Positions 25,136-34,075 of a stretch of DNA of 44,943 bases are shown in pieces (positions within the stretch are counted from its first letter, which is position 1; every line of letters begins with the position of its first letter). The notes beneath the pieces were generated by a model that made no database searches, was not told where the DNA came from, and saw only the letters and a program-made list of their open reading frames with translations. Where the stretch lies: positions 1 to 44,943 of the forward strand of contig JAUHZT010000009.1 of assembly GCA_030425905.1 (NCBI GenBank). Direction: 5' to 3'. This DNA comes from Gammaproteobacteria bacterium (GTDB lineage Bacteria; Pseudomonadota; Gammaproteobacteria; Steroidobacterales; Woeseiaceae). The position numbers and the translations under genes are program-made.

Positions 25136-26152
25136 ATGAGTACGAGCCGCCCTGTGCAGACAATCATCGGTGAAGCCCCGGTCTTTCTCGAGATGCTCGA
25201 ACATGTATCGCGCGCCGCACCGCTTTCCAAGCCAGTGCTGGTCGTCGGCGAGCGCGGTACGGGCAAGGAATTGATCGCGGCCCGGCTGCATTACCTGTCG
25301 GGGCGCTGGGAAGGCGGGTTCGTAAAGGTAAATTGCGCCGCATTGACCGAGTCAATTCTTGAATCGGAACTTTTCGGGCACGAAGCCGGGGCTTTTACAG
25401 GCGCGGCAAAAACCCACATTGGACACTTTGAGCGGGCGGACGGCGGCACACTGATTCTCGACGAACTCGCGACAATCAGCCTGCGTATGCAGGAAAAAAT
25501 CCTCAGGGTTATCGAATACGGCGAAATTCAGCGCGTGGGTGGCAACGAAACGCTGAATGTCGATGTGCGGATAGTTGGCTCCACCAATGCCGATCTGCGG
25601 GCGCTTGCCGCCAGGGGGCAGTTCCGCGAAGACCTGCTTGACCGCCTCGCTTTCGACGTCATTACGATCCCCCCGCTACGTGAGCGCGCTGAAGACATAC
25701 TCCCGCTTGCCTATGCATTTGCCGTAAATATGTCCAGCGAGTTACGCCGCCCTTTGTTTGCTGGTTTCGGACCGCGCGCCTCATCCTCGCTACTGAAGTA
25801 CGACTGGCCCGGCAATGTTCGCGAACTGAAGAACGCTGTCGAGCGTTCGGTTTATCGATCGCCGGAAAGCAACGAGGTCATCACAGAGATCGCTTTCGAT
25901 CCGTTTGACTCGCCGTTTACGCTGGCTGACACGAGCCGCAGCACAACAACGGCGACAGCCGCAAAGCAAGTGACGCCGTTGCTGCCAACGCACCTGCCAG
26001 AAAGGCTGATCGACTTCGAGAGGGATTTGCTGGACGCCGCGATGCAACGCGCTCGCTACAACCAGCGGTTAGCCGCTGAGTTACTAGGCCTCAGCTATGA
26101 CCAGCTTCGCGGGCGACTTCGCAAACACAACATCAAGACCAGTGCCGACTAG
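25136..26152 (+). CDS. pspF: Psp operon transcriptional activator, sigma-54 dependent
   Basis: 338 residues from the ATG at 25136. The AAA+ domain begins at once, with no receiver or other sensor domain, as in PspF. Motifs: GERGTGKE (Walker A, near 36), GAFTGAA (sigma-54 contact loop, near 86), GGTLILDEL (Walker B) and the arginine-finger region REDLLDRL. The C-terminal helix-turn-helix (RLAAELLGLSYDQLRGRL) binds DNA. It is divergent from pspA, and its enhancer sites lie in the shared gap. Confidence 0.93.
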   Translation: MSTSRPVQTIIGEAPVFLEMLEHVSRAAPLSKPVLVVGERGTGKELIAARLHYLSGRWEGGFVKVNCAALTESILESELFGHEAGAFTGAAKTHIGHFERADGGTLILDELATISLRMQEKILRVIEYGEIQRVGGNETLNVDVRIVGSTNADLRALAARGQFREDLLDRLAFDVITIPPLRERAEDILPLAYAFAVNMSSELRRPLFAGFGPRASSSLLKYDWPGNVRELKNAVERSVYRSPESNEVITEIAFDPFDSPFTLADTSRSTTTATAAKQVTPLLPTHLPERLIDFERDLLDAAMQRARYNQRLAAELLGLSYDQLRGRLRKHNIKTSAD

Positions 26153-26187
26153 CCCGGCCGACAAGCAACTCGCCGTTGCCAGGCCCG

Positions 26188-27105
26188 CTAGTAGCTCTCG
26201 TCCCGATAACGGCGCACATAAATAGCAGCCGTAACAAACAATGCGCAGACAATCATGCCCGCCCAGAGCGAAGGGCTGGAGATGAAACCGGCGAGATCCA
26301 GTTGCGCCAGTACGCTGAACGAATCCCCGCCCGGCATCGTCGGCAACTCGTTTGAGTCCCATGAAATGTCACCAAAACGCGCTATTGGCGGCAGAAAACT
26401 GCGTACGAATATTGCGTTGTAGAAGAAGTAGGTGCCGGTCGACATTTTCTCGAGCAGCGGAACAACAAACAGCGGCATAAAAGCCATCAGCAGCGGCGCA
26501 CGCTTGGTGAGTGCCGACACCAGCAGGAACCAGCCGATAAAAGGCGACAACCACATCGGCATGGCCACGGCGAGTACCAGGCTGGAAACCCAGGCATCGG
26601 CCAACGGCGCCGACGACCAGACAAGGTGCGACGCGTCGCCGCCCTGCATCATGACCCAGATACTGGTCATCACCAGGATCGCCAGATGAGTCGCAATTGC
26701 GATCAGCAGTGTTACCAGCGGTATAACGAAAAGCGCAGTGAGCAGTTTGGAAAGCACGGATTCCGCATCGGTTATTGGCAGTGACCGCCAAAACAGGATG
26801 CTCTTGTCTTTGCGCTCTGCATAGAGTGCATCAAGACTGTAGAAAGCCATGACAATCAACGCACCCAGTGCGAACAGTGTAGTAACAATCAGCAAGACAC
26901 CCGTGATTGCGGCAGTGCGCTGCAGCTCGGTACTGTTCTGCGCGATCACAATGCCAAAATCGACGGCTTCCCCAAACGCCGACACGGTGACCTGGCCGGT
27001 CAACAGCCCCAGCAGTACCAGCGCGGCGGTAGCCAGTGGCGCCACATAAATGGCCGGGTGCTCCCAAAGCTCGCGTCTTATCAGCGTCATTTGATGACCA
27101 ATCAT
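26188..27105 (-). CDS. ABC transporter permease (ABC-2 type)
   Basis: 305 residues with about six membrane helices (near 20-40, 65-90, 115-145, 165-190, 205-225 and 280-298). The conserved short segment YAERKDKSILFWRSLP after helix two is typical of permeases paired with YtrA-regulated ATPases. The ATG overlaps the ATPase stop as ATGA. It presumably exports a lipid, peptide or drug or acts in envelope stress, but the substrate is unknown. Confidence 0.8.
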   Translation of the reverse strand: MIGHQMTLIRRELWEHPAIYVAPLATAALVLLGLLTGQVTVSAFGEAVDFGIVIAQNSTELQRTAAITGVLLIVTTLFALGALIVMAFYSLDALYAERKDKSILFWRSLPITDAESVLSKLLTALFVIPLVTLLIAIATHLAILVMTSIWVMMQGGDASHLVWSSAPLADAWVSSLVLAVAMPMWLSPFIGWFLLVSALTKRAPLLMAFMPLFVVPLLEKMSTGTYFFYNAIFVRSFLPPIARFGDISWDSNELPTMPGGDSFSVLAQLDLAGFISSPSLWAGMIVCALFVTAAIYVRRYRDESY

Positions 27106-27959
27106 TTGCGCGCTCCTTTTACTTTAGCCACAAACAGGTCGGCAACCGATGGCGTGTGCAACTCACCAAATGCTTCCAGCCGACTGCGTTCGACGCCTTC
27201 AAACAGCATCACTGTTTTGCCAAACATTTCGTTCTCGGATATCGGTCCGAGCCCGCGTGCCGCATCAGCATGGCTCTTCGACGTCAGCAGTTGCGTGTAG
27301 GAATCGGCCAGCGCATCCATTGGCGAGTGCAATAGTATCCGGCCGTCGTCGATAAACATGATGTCGGTCAGCAAGCGCTCGATCTCCTCCACCTGGTGCG
27401 TGGTGATCAGGATCGTGCGTTCTTCATCGAAATAGTCGCTGAGCAAGTTCCCGTAGAACTCTTTGCGAAAAATGATATCGAGACCCAGCGTCGGTTCATC
27501 CAGCACAAGGAGCTTTGCATCGATCGCCATAATAATGGCCAGATGCAATTGCGTGACCATGCCTTTCGACAATTCGCGAACTTTTGCGGCCCGACGAACC
27601 TTGGTCTCGCTCAGCAACTTCTCGACGCGTTCACGCGAGAAATTTGGATGGGTTGCCTCGACAAAATCGAGCAATTGGTGAACGCGAATCCAGCGCGGCA
27701 AGACCGCCACATCCGCGATAAAGCTGATGTTCTGCATCAGCGCTTTGCGATCGCGAAACGGATCCAGCCCCAGCACGGACAACTCGCCCTCGCAATCTGT
27801 CAGTCCGAGCATAGCCTTCAGAAGCGTTGTCTTGCCCGCTCCATTTGGCCCTATCAGACCGAGAATTTTGCCTTTTTCGATCTCAAAGCTGACATTGTCA
27901 ACTGCCTTGAGCGACCCGAACGACTTTGAAACATTACGCGCACTAACCAGGCTAGTCAT
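27102..27959 (-). CDS. ABC transporter ATP-binding protein
   Basis: 285 residues from the ATG at 27959, with GGGGAG upstream and an 8-nt overlap with the regulator gene; longer upstream starts lie inside that gene. Walker A is GPNGAGKTT (near 40), the signature LSKGMVTQ replaces the usual LSGGQ as in many drug-type ABC ATPases, and Walker B LLVLDEPTLGLD precedes the H-loop TTHQVEE. It is co-translated with the permease gene. Confidence 0.88.
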   Translation of the reverse strand: MTSLVSARNVSKSFGSLKAVDNVSFEIEKGKILGLIGPNGAGKTTLLKAMLGLTDCEGELSVLGLDPFRDRKALMQNISFIADVAVLPRWIRVHQLLDFVEATHPNFSRERVEKLLSETKVRRAAKVRELSKGMVTQLHLAIIMAIDAKLLVLDEPTLGLDIIFRKEFYGNLLSDYFDEERTILITTHQVEEIERLLTDIMFIDDGRILLHSPMDALADSYTQLLTSKSHADAARGLGPISENEMFGKTVMLFEGVERSRLEAFGELHTPSVADLFVAKVKGARK

Positions 27960-28335
27960 TCTTTCTCCCCGCTTCTTCCTGTGACCCGGCGTCGCGGACC
28001 AGATCGCCCAGATCCAACTCAAGGCGATTAATGGTCTCGACTATCAGTGGCCATTCTTTCTCGATAAATCGTTGTCGCTCATCCTTAAGCAGTTGTTTGC
28101 GCGCACCCTCATTGATGTACATGCCGCGACCACGTTTTTTCTCGACCAGGCCTTCGTCGACAAGCTCCTGGTAGGCTTTCAACACGGTCAACGGATTCAG
28201 GCGATACTCCGCTGCGACGTTGCGCACCGACGGCAGCGCATCGCCATCTGCAAGGACGCCCTCCAGTAGCATCGCCACTACGCGATCGCGTAGCTGGCGA
28301 TAAATCGGCTGGTCTTCATTCCATTTCGGGTCCAT
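27952..28335 (-). CDS. GntR-family regulator, YtrA type
   Basis: 127 residues. The N-terminal winged helix (IYRQLRDRVVAMLLEG, LPSVRNVAAEYRLNPLTVLKAYQELVDEGL) is followed by only about 50 residues, the short effector part that defines the YtrA subfamily. Members usually repress the ABC transporter operon they head, often responding to cell-wall antibiotics; that role fits its position as first gene here. The ATG at 28335 is preceded by GGAA. Confidence 0.87.
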   Translation of the reverse strand: MDPKWNEDQPIYRQLRDRVVAMLLEGVLADGDALPSVRNVAAEYRLNPLTVLKAYQELVDEGLVEKKRGRGMYINEGARKQLLKDERQRFIEKEWPLIVETINRLELDLGDLVRDAGSQEEAGRKND

Positions 28336-28400
28336 ATACTGTTCCGTGTTTAGGTATTCATTGCCCTTTCAGCTCGCTAGCTTACCCATTTTGGAAAGCC

Positions 28401-28438
28401 AAAAAAAAACGCCGGCCCCGGGATAAAGAGGCCGGCGT
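28401..28438 (-). terminator. Rho-independent terminator of the 59-residue protein gene
   Basis: On the minus strand a perfect 9-bp stem ACGCCGGCC/GGCCGGCGT with a 12-nt loop is followed by nine T. It starts about 10 nt behind the stop of the small gene at 28449-28628 and separates it from the GntR operon. Confidence 0.9.
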
Positions 28439-28448
28439 AAGTCCGTCA

Positions 28449-28628
28449 TTAATGTAACTCGCCTTGTTGACGGAAATCGAGGGTAGTCTCGGTGATCGGC
28501 TCCGCTTGCGGCTTTGCTGCAGCGCGCGCAGTCGAGTTTGCTTGCCCGGCGACCAGGGCAATAATTAAAAGACCCATGAACGACAGACTGACTATTTCGT
28601 TCAGATACTGGGCGACACGTAACTGCAT
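28449..28628 (-). CDS. Small single-helix membrane protein, unknown
   Basis: 59 residues, MQLRVAQYLNEIV at the start, then a membrane helix of about 15-18 residues (near 14-30) and a polar tail ending DFRQQGELH. CGGAGA lies about 9 nt before the ATG, and a strong terminator follows the stop at once, so a dedicated transcript is likely. No family was recognised. It is divergent from the ECF sigma factor gene across a 26-bp palindrome. It could be part of the same stress response (inference). Confidence 0.6.
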   Translation of the reverse strand: MQLRVAQYLNEIVSLSFMGLLIIALVAGQANSTARAAAKPQAEPITETTLDFRQQGELH

Positions 28629-28690
28629 GACTAAATTCTCCGGATCGGCCCCGCCGAGGCTCTGCAGAGAGCCCGGCGGACCTAGTGAAC

Positions 28691-28716
28691 TGGTGTTGTA
28701 GTCAACTATAACACCA
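28691..28716. repeat. 26-bp near-perfect palindrome between divergent genes
   Basis: TGGTGTTGTAG and CTATAACACCA flank a four-base centre TCAA; only one position does not pair exactly. It lies 62 nt upstream of the small membrane protein gene and 71 nt upstream of the sigma factor ATG. A regulator-binding site is plausible; the site contains TTGACT on the minus strand, so it may also overlap a promoter. Confidence 0.45.
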
Positions 28717-28787
28717 AAGAATTCCGATGCAAGCTTTTTTTGCCCTCGAAAAACCCTCCGGGCGGCGTCGCTGCGTTTAGTTCTTAC

Positions 28788-29447
28788 ATGACCGAACCCG
28801 ATACTTGCACAGCCGATGTCGTCAGCCTTTCCACCGCTCGACCCGTAGCCTATGCTCCGCGGATGGAACACTTGCCGGACGACAGCGCGCTGATGCTGCG
28901 TTACCGTGATGGGGATGTCGACGCTTTCGAAACACTGTATCGACGCCACAATGACGCGCTGTATCGCTACGTTTTGCGTCTTTGCTATAACCGGGCCGCC
29001 GCCGAAGACATCTTTCAGGATGTTTGGGGGAAGATCATCAATGCGCGCGCCAGCTACCGGCCGACGGCCAAGTTCCGGACCTTTCTGTTTCGCGTGGCGC
29101 ACAATTGTTTCATTGACCATTTGCGCCGTCACCGGCGCCACGAACCCGGCAGCGACGTCGATCCTGACAGCCGTGCATCAGAGGGTGCGTCCCCCGAAGA
29201 TGAAACCGAGCGTGCGCTCGCCCGGCGCCGCCTGGACGCCGCTCTCGAAGACATTCCGCTGGAACAGCGCGATGCCTTCTTGTTGCACGAAGAGGCGCAC
29301 CTGAGTATCGAGCAAATCGCAGAAGTCACTGGCGTCAACCGGGAAACCGCAAAGAGCCGTCTGCGCTACGCCGTGAACAAGCTGCGTGCAGCAATGGACT
29401 CCGCGGGCGTTGATGCCACAAGAACTGATTCGGAGGCAGCCTCGTGA
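28788..29447 (+). CDS. ECF-type RNA polymerase sigma factor
   Basis: 219 residues from the ATG at 28788. A variable N-terminus of about 30 residues precedes region 2 (DAFETLYRRHNDALYRYVLRL, EDIFQDVW, FLFRVAHNCFIDHLRR) and region 4 (EQRDAFLLHEEAHLSIEQIA, NRETAKSRLRYAVNKLR). It lacks regions 1 and 3, as ECF factors do. Its stop overlaps the next gene start as GTGA, and that gene probably encodes its anti-sigma factor. A TTG at 28740 could give 16 more residues; no ribosome site supports it. Confidence 0.9.
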   Translation: MTEPDTCTADVVSLSTARPVAYAPRMEHLPDDSALMLRYRDGDVDAFETLYRRHNDALYRYVLRLCYNRAAAEDIFQDVWGKIINARASYRPTAKFRTFLFRVAHNCFIDHLRRHRRHEPGSDVDPDSRASEGASPEDETERALARRRLDAALEDIPLEQRDAFLLHEEAHLSIEQIAEVTGVNRETAKSRLRYAVNKLRAAMDSAGVDATRTDSEAAS

Positions 29448-30169
29448 GCGACCCCAGATCCGATGCCCAAAAGCAGACTGACCCGACCGTTGCACAGGCT
29501 TATCGGGACCTGGCGACAGAACGTGCGCCTGCCGCACTTGACGATCTTGTGCTGAACAAGGCCCGCAACGCCGCACCGTCCGGCTACGCCGGTTCCGTGC
29601 GCTGGTTGCGCCCGATGGCATGGGCAGCCACAGCCGTCCTGAGCCTTGCGATCGTTGTGCAACTGGCCGATATTCCAGTAGCAACGCCCCCTGCCAGCAA
29701 AACCTTGCGGGCAGACGATGCCAAGCGCGAGGCGTCGGCAGCCACGCTGCCGGACGCTGTTGATGAGCAAGAGGCATCGACGGGTAACGCATTGCCACCG
29801 CCCGCTTTGAATGGGCAAAAAAGTAGCTCGCAGGGCCGTGGCGACGCAGCCGCGCCCCGTCAGGCCTTCGTGGTATCTGAAGCGCCTATCCTGGAAGAGG
29901 CGGCGCAAATCGCGCGCATGCAAAAGAGCCCCAACCCACAAGGTGATCTGGCGTTTGCGCCCGCGCGCAGCGCGCCGCAGGCGTCGACTGACGGCCTTGG
30001 GACAGTATCCCGGCCCGCTTGCGAACCGCAGGCCAGGCGCGATGCCGAGCGCTGGTACGAGTGCATCATTGCGCTGGAAAAAGACGGGCTCGGTGACCTC
30101 GCCAAGCACGAGCGCCAGCAGTTCGACCGGGTTTTTCCGGACTTTGCGTGGCCGCTTGAGCACGACTGA
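29444..30169 (+). CDS. Putative anti-sigma factor (single-helix membrane protein)
   Basis: 241 residues from a GTG with GGAGG 7-8 nt upstream, overlapping the sigma gene by 4 nt. An N-terminal cytoplasmic part of about 50 residues is followed by one helix (near 55-73). Then comes a low-complexity Ala/Pro/Ser/Gln-rich periplasmic linker and a C-terminal part with ERWYECIIALEKDG. No zinc-binding ZAS motif (HxxxCxxC) is present. The anti-sigma role is inferred from gene coupling and topology only. Confidence 0.6.
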   Translation: MSDPRSDAQKQTDPTVAQAYRDLATERAPAALDDLVLNKARNAAPSGYAGSVRWLRPMAWAATAVLSLAIVVQLADIPVATPPASKTLRADDAKREASAATLPDAVDEQEASTGNALPPPALNGQKSSSQGRGDAAAPRQAFVVSEAPILEEAAQIARMQKSPNPQGDLAFAPARSAPQASTDGLGTVSRPACEPQARRDAERWYECIIALEKDGLGDLAKHERQQFDRVFPDFAWPLEHD

Positions 30170-30232
30170 CTGATTGTCGCTGTCAGCGGCGCAGGCAGGC
30201 AGATTGTGGAGGCTGACCCTGCCGAAAATGCC

Positions 30233-30272
30233 CCGGCGATGCTAGAATCGCCGGCCCCCGATGTTGTCGGGG
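30233..30272 (+). other. Two consecutive hairpins behind the anti-sigma gene
   Basis: CCGGCGAT/ATCGCCGG (8 bp, six-base loop) is followed at once by CCCCGA/TCGGGG (6 bp, five-base loop) and then CATTTT. They could form a weak terminator for the sigma operon. The loop of the first also contains the candidate mdh -10 box. Confidence 0.35.
30240..30248 (+). promoter_or_regulatory. Candidate extended -10 promoter of mdh
   Basis: TGCTAGAAT has the TGn extension followed by a five-of-six -10 box. No -35 box is visible at normal spacing. The transcript would begin near 30255, about 98 nt before the mdh ATG. Confidence 0.35.
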
Positions 30273-30352
30273 CGCATTTTGACGATTAACGCCGTCACCC
30301 GGGCCGCTCACGCGCCTGAGTGCCGCGACTCAAACACCGGGAACCCAAACTA

Positions 30353-31330
30353 ATGAAATCACCTGTACGCGTCACGATCACGGGCGCCGCTGGCCAGATT
30401 GGCTATCAACTCGCATTCCGTATCGCCTCGGGACAAATGCTGGGCAATGACCAGCCTGTCATCCTGCAGTTGCTCGAGATTCCGCCCGCGCTACCTGCGC
30501 TCAAGGGCGTCGTTATGGAACTGGAAGACTGCGCGTTCGGCACACTGGCGGGTATCGTCGCAACTGACGACCCGAATGTCGCTTTCAAGGACAGCGACTA
30601 CGCTTTGCTGGTTGGCGCACGTCCCCGCGGCCCGGGCATGGAGCGCAAGGACCTGCTGGAAGCCAATGCCGCCATCTTCTCAGTACAGGGCAAGGCGATG
30701 AACGACCATGCCAGCCGGGATATTCGTGTACTCGTGGTTGGCAATCCCGCCAATACCAATGCCCTGATCGCAAGCAGCAACGCGCCGGACCTCAACCCGC
30801 GCAATTTCACGGCGATGACGCGCCTGGACCATAACCGCGCCCTGGCGCAACTGGCTGCCAAGACGGAAAGTCACGTCAACGATATCTGCTGCATGACGAT
30901 CTGGGGCAATCACTCTGCCACCCAGTACCCGGACATCAGTCACGCAACGGTCAACGGCAAGCGCGCTTCCAAGCTCGTCAAGCAGGCCTGGCTCGAAGAG
31001 ACTTTCATTCCCGTGGTACAGCAACGCGGCGCAGCCATTATCGATGCGCGCGGCGCGTCATCTGCCGCATCAGCCGCTTCGGCAGCCATTGACCATATGC
31101 ACGACTGGGCACTCGGCACGCCACAGAACGACTGGGTCAGCATGGCGGTACCCGCCGATGGCAGCTACGGCATTGAAGCAGGTATCATCTACTCGTTCCC
31201 GGTGCGCTGCTCCGATGGCGACTACGAAATCGTGCAAGGCCTGAGCATTGATGACTTCAGCCAGGAACGCATGGATCTGACCGAGAAAGAACTGCGCGAA
31301 GAACGTGCAGCGATCGCTGAACTTCTCTAA
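30353..31330 (+). CDS. mdh: Malate dehydrogenase
   Basis: 325 residues from the ATG at 30353; an upstream start at 30320 would add 11 residues without ribosome-site support. The NAD fold starts [32 protein letters not shown] is the substrate-specificity loop with the two arginines that select malate, VGNPANTN follows, and TRLDHNRA and [11 protein letters not shown] carry the catalytic Asp and His. It oxidises malate to oxaloacetate in the citric acid cycle. This 325-residue type is typical of beta- and some gammaproteobacteria rather than Escherichia coli. Confidence 0.95.
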   Translation: MKSPVRVTITGAAGQIGYQLAFRIASGQMLGNDQPVILQLLEIPPALPALKGVVMELEDCAFGTLAGIVATDDPNVAFKDSDYALLVGARPRGPGMERKDLLEANAAIFSVQGKAMNDHASRDIRVLVVGNPANTNALIASSNAPDLNPRNFTAMTRLDHNRALAQLAAKTESHVNDICCMTIWGNHSATQYPDISHATVNGKRASKLVKQAWLEETFIPVVQQRGAAIIDARGASSAASAASAAIDHMHDWALGTPQNDWVSMAVPADGSYGIEAGIIYSFPVRCSDGDYEIVQGLSIDDFSQERMDLTEKELREERAAIAELL

Positions 31331-31409
31331 TCCGGAACTTCCCCGGTCGCATTGACGTCCACTCTCACATGGCGCTGTCTGGGTGCCGGTGTTAGGGTTT
31401 AGATCACGC

Positions 31410-31434
31410 GGCGGCGCCGTTCTGCGGCGCCGCC
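31410..31434 (+). terminator. Strong GC hairpin between mdh and fadE
   Basis: GGCGGCGCCG and CGGCGCCGCC form a perfect 10-bp stem with loop TTCTG, 79 nt behind mdh and 28 nt before the fadE start. No T tract follows, only CTTTTC after 9 nt, so it may be a weak terminator or a structure in the fadE leader. Confidence 0.4.
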
Positions 31435-31462
31435 CCATTCGACTTTTCAGGGGAAAATAACC

Positions 31463-34018
31463 TTGTCCAGTGTTGCTGTTTCACTTTTCTGGTTGCTGCT
31501 GTTCCTGGGCGGCGGACTCTATCTGGCCTACCAGCGTATTGATTTGCTAAGAGCAACAATCGCTGCGGGCGCCGCTCTCCTCGCGTATACGCTATTCGGT
31601 GACGGGGCCTGGTGGTGGCTGCTGATCCTGTGGCTGGGATTTGCCCTGCTGGTCGTACCCAACATCATTGAGCTGCGTCGCGAGAAAATCACCCGGCCAT
31701 TGCTCAAGGTTTACCGCACGATGTTGCCGTCGATGTCGGACACCGAGCGCGAAGCGCTCGAGGCCGGCAATGTCTGGTGGGACGGCGAGCTCTTTTCGGG
31801 CATGCCGGATTGGGAACGCCTGCTGTCCTACCCCGCACCAAAGTTATCCGAAGAAGAGCAGGCCTTTGTCGACGGACCGTGCGATGAACTTTGTCGCATG
31901 CTGGACGAATGGGAAATCGGCCACGAACTCGCCGATATGCCGAAACCTGTCTGGGATTACATTATCGAGAAACGCTTTTTCGCGATGATCATCCCGAAAC
32001 AGTACGGCGGCCTCGGTTTCTCTGCGTACGCCAATGCGGTCGTCATTCAAAAACTGGCCAGCCGCAGTGCCACTGCCTCATCAACCGTCGGCGTACCCAA
32101 CTCGCTCGGCCCGGCGGAGTTGTTGCTGCATTACGGCACAGAAGAACAGAAAGACCGCTACCTGCCAGGTCTTGCGGACGGCTCCGAGATCCCCTGCTTC
32201 GCGCTTACATCGCCGCAAGCCGGCTCGGACGCCGCGTCGCTGATCGACAGCGGCGTTATCTGCAAGGGCACTTGGGAAGGCGAGACAATCACGGGTATCC
32301 GCCTCAACTGGGACAAGCGTTACATTACGCTCGCGCCAGTCGCGACAGTACTGGGCCTGGCCTTCAAACTGTATGACCCCGACCACCTGATTGGCGATCA
32401 GGACGAGTATGGCATCACCGCGGCACTGATCCCGACGAATACCAAAGGCGTCGAACATGGCCGCCGTCATTACCCGCTAACGGTTGCGTTCCAGAATGGC
32501 CCAACCCGCGGCAAGGATGTTTTCGTACCGCTTGACTACATCATCGGTGGCCCGGAAATGGCCGGCAAGGGCTGGAAAATGCTGGTAGAACTGCTCTCTG
32601 TCGGTCGCGCCATCACGTTACCGTCGAGCGCTACGGGCGGCAGTCAAGCAGCAGCCTATGCAACCGGCGCCTACGCGCGCATCCGCAAGCAGTTCAATAC
32701 ACCCATCGCAAAATTCGAGGGTGTCGGCGAAGCGATCACCCGCATTGCCGGCTACACCTACACGATGAACGCCGCGGTCTCGGTTACCGCCGGGGCTATT
32801 GATCAAGGCGAAAAGCCCGCGGTGCCATCGGCTATTCTCAAGTACCACTGCACCGAACTTGGCCGTCAGGTCGGCAACGACGCAATGGACGTGCACGGTG
32901 GCAAAGCCATCATGATGGGGCCGAAGAATTACCTCGGCCGTGGCTACATGGCGGCGCCCATCGCCATTACGGTTGAAGGCGCCAACATACTGACCCGTAG
33001 CCTGATCATCTACGGCCAGGGCGCAATTCGCTGCCACCCGTTTGTGCTGCGCGAATTACAGGCGGCGGCCGACGAAGATCATCAGCGCGGCCTCGTCGAA
33101 TTCGACAACGCGCTGTTCGGCCATATTGGCTACGCTATCAGCAACGTAGCGCGATCCTTCGTTATGGCGCTTACCCACGCCAAGTTCAGCCGCGTGCCAT
33201 TGAATACGCCGACACGACGTTATTACCAGAACATCAATCGCTACAGTGCTGCATTCGCGCTGGCTTCTGATTTTGCAATGCTGACGCTGGGCGGCGGACT
33301 CAAAAAGCGCGAGTTGTTATCGGCACGCCTCGGTGACGTACTCAGCAGCATTTATCTTGCCTCCTGCGTACTCAAGCATTTCGAAAACCAGGGACGTCGC
33401 GCGACCGATCTGCCGCTGGTCGAATGGTCGATCCGCACACTCATGTACCAGGCACAGGAATCGCTGCACGCCTTCCTGCGCAACCTGCCCAATCGCTGGG
33501 CAGCCGCGCTCCTGCGAGTGTTTATTTTCCCGCGCGGCCGCACCTATTCGGCACCGGCCGATGAACTGGGTGAAAAAATCGTCGACCTGATCTGCACTTC
33601 TGGCGAGGCGCGCGAGCGCCTCTGCGAGTACGCGTACACAAGCTTCGAACCGGGTAACCCGCTCGGCCTGCTGCAGGAAGCGATGGAACTGGCCGAAGCC
33701 AATGCTCCGCTTGAGAAGCGTCTTCGTACGGCGCAGAAAGAAGGCAAGCTGAAGTCGGACTATCTCGGTACGCAGATTGACGAAGCGCTGCAAGCCGAGC
33801 TGATCAACGCAGACGAAGCCAAGGCCTTGCGTGAGTATCACGAGAAAGTTTCTGCATTACTCGCAGTCGATGATTTTGCACCTGAAGAACTTGTGCGTCG
33901 CCCCGCCGCCACAGACAAGGCGCCGGTCAAGAAAGCTGCGAAGCGCAAGACGACAGCCCGCAAGAAGAGCAGTAAAAAAGGCGTAAAAAAAGAGCAGAAC
34001 GCGGACCCGGCAGACTAG
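31463..34018 (+). CDS. fadE: Acyl-CoA dehydrogenase, FadE type
   Basis: 851 residues from a TTG at 31463 (GGGG upstream). It oxidises fatty acyl-CoA to 2-enoyl-CoA in beta-oxidation, with FAD. Two N-terminal membrane helices (about 5-25 and 35-68) anchor it, as in FadE. The dehydrogenase core contains MIIPKQYGGLGFS, CFALTSPQAGSDAAS, RIRKQFNTPIAKFEG and VTVEGAN-like TVEGANILTRS. The FadE-specific C-terminal domain follows. The last ~35 residues form a Lys/Ala-rich, histone H1-like tail absent from Escherichia coli FadE (about 814 residues, from memory). It follows mdh but is separated from it by a hairpin. Confidence 0.93.
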   Translation: MSSVAVSLFWLLLFLGGGLYLAYQRIDLLRATIAAGAALLAYTLFGDGAWWWLLILWLGFALLVVPNIIELRREKITRPLLKVYRTMLPSMSDTEREALEAGNVWWDGELFSGMPDWERLLSYPAPKLSEEEQAFVDGPCDELCRMLDEWEIGHELADMPKPVWDYIIEKRFFAMIIPKQYGGLGFSAYANAVVIQKLASRSATASSTVGVPNSLGPAELLLHYGTEEQKDRYLPGLADGSEIPCFALTSPQAGSDAASLIDSGVICKGTWEGETITGIRLNWDKRYITLAPVATVLGLAFKLYDPDHLIGDQDEYGITAALIPTNTKGVEHGRRHYPLTVAFQNGPTRGKDVFVPLDYIIGGPEMAGKGWKMLVELLSVGRAITLPSSATGGSQAAAYATGAYARIRKQFNTPIAKFEGVGEAITRIAGYTYTMNAAVSVTAGAIDQGEKPAVPSAILKYHCTELGRQVGNDAMDVHGGKAIMMGPKNYLGRGYMAAPIAITVEGANILTRSLIIYGQGAIRCHPFVLRELQAAADEDHQRGLVEFDNALFGHIGYAISNVARSFVMALTHAKFSRVPLNTPTRRYYQNINRYSAAFALASDFAMLTLGGGLKKRELLSARLGDVLSSIYLASCVLKHFENQGRRATDLPLVEWSIRTLMYQAQESLHAFLRNLPNRWAAALLRVFIFPRGRTYSAPADELGEKIVDLICTSGEARERLCEYAYTSFEPGNPLGLLQEAMELAEANAPLEKRLRTAQKEGKLKSDYLGTQIDEALQAELINADEAKALREYHEKVSALLAVDDFAPEELVRRPAATDKAPVKKAAKRKTTARKKSSKKGVKKEQNADPAD

Positions 34019-34075
34019 ACAGCGACCGCGTATCTACCCAGCAACGCAAGCGTGACCGGCTAAAGGACGGATGAC

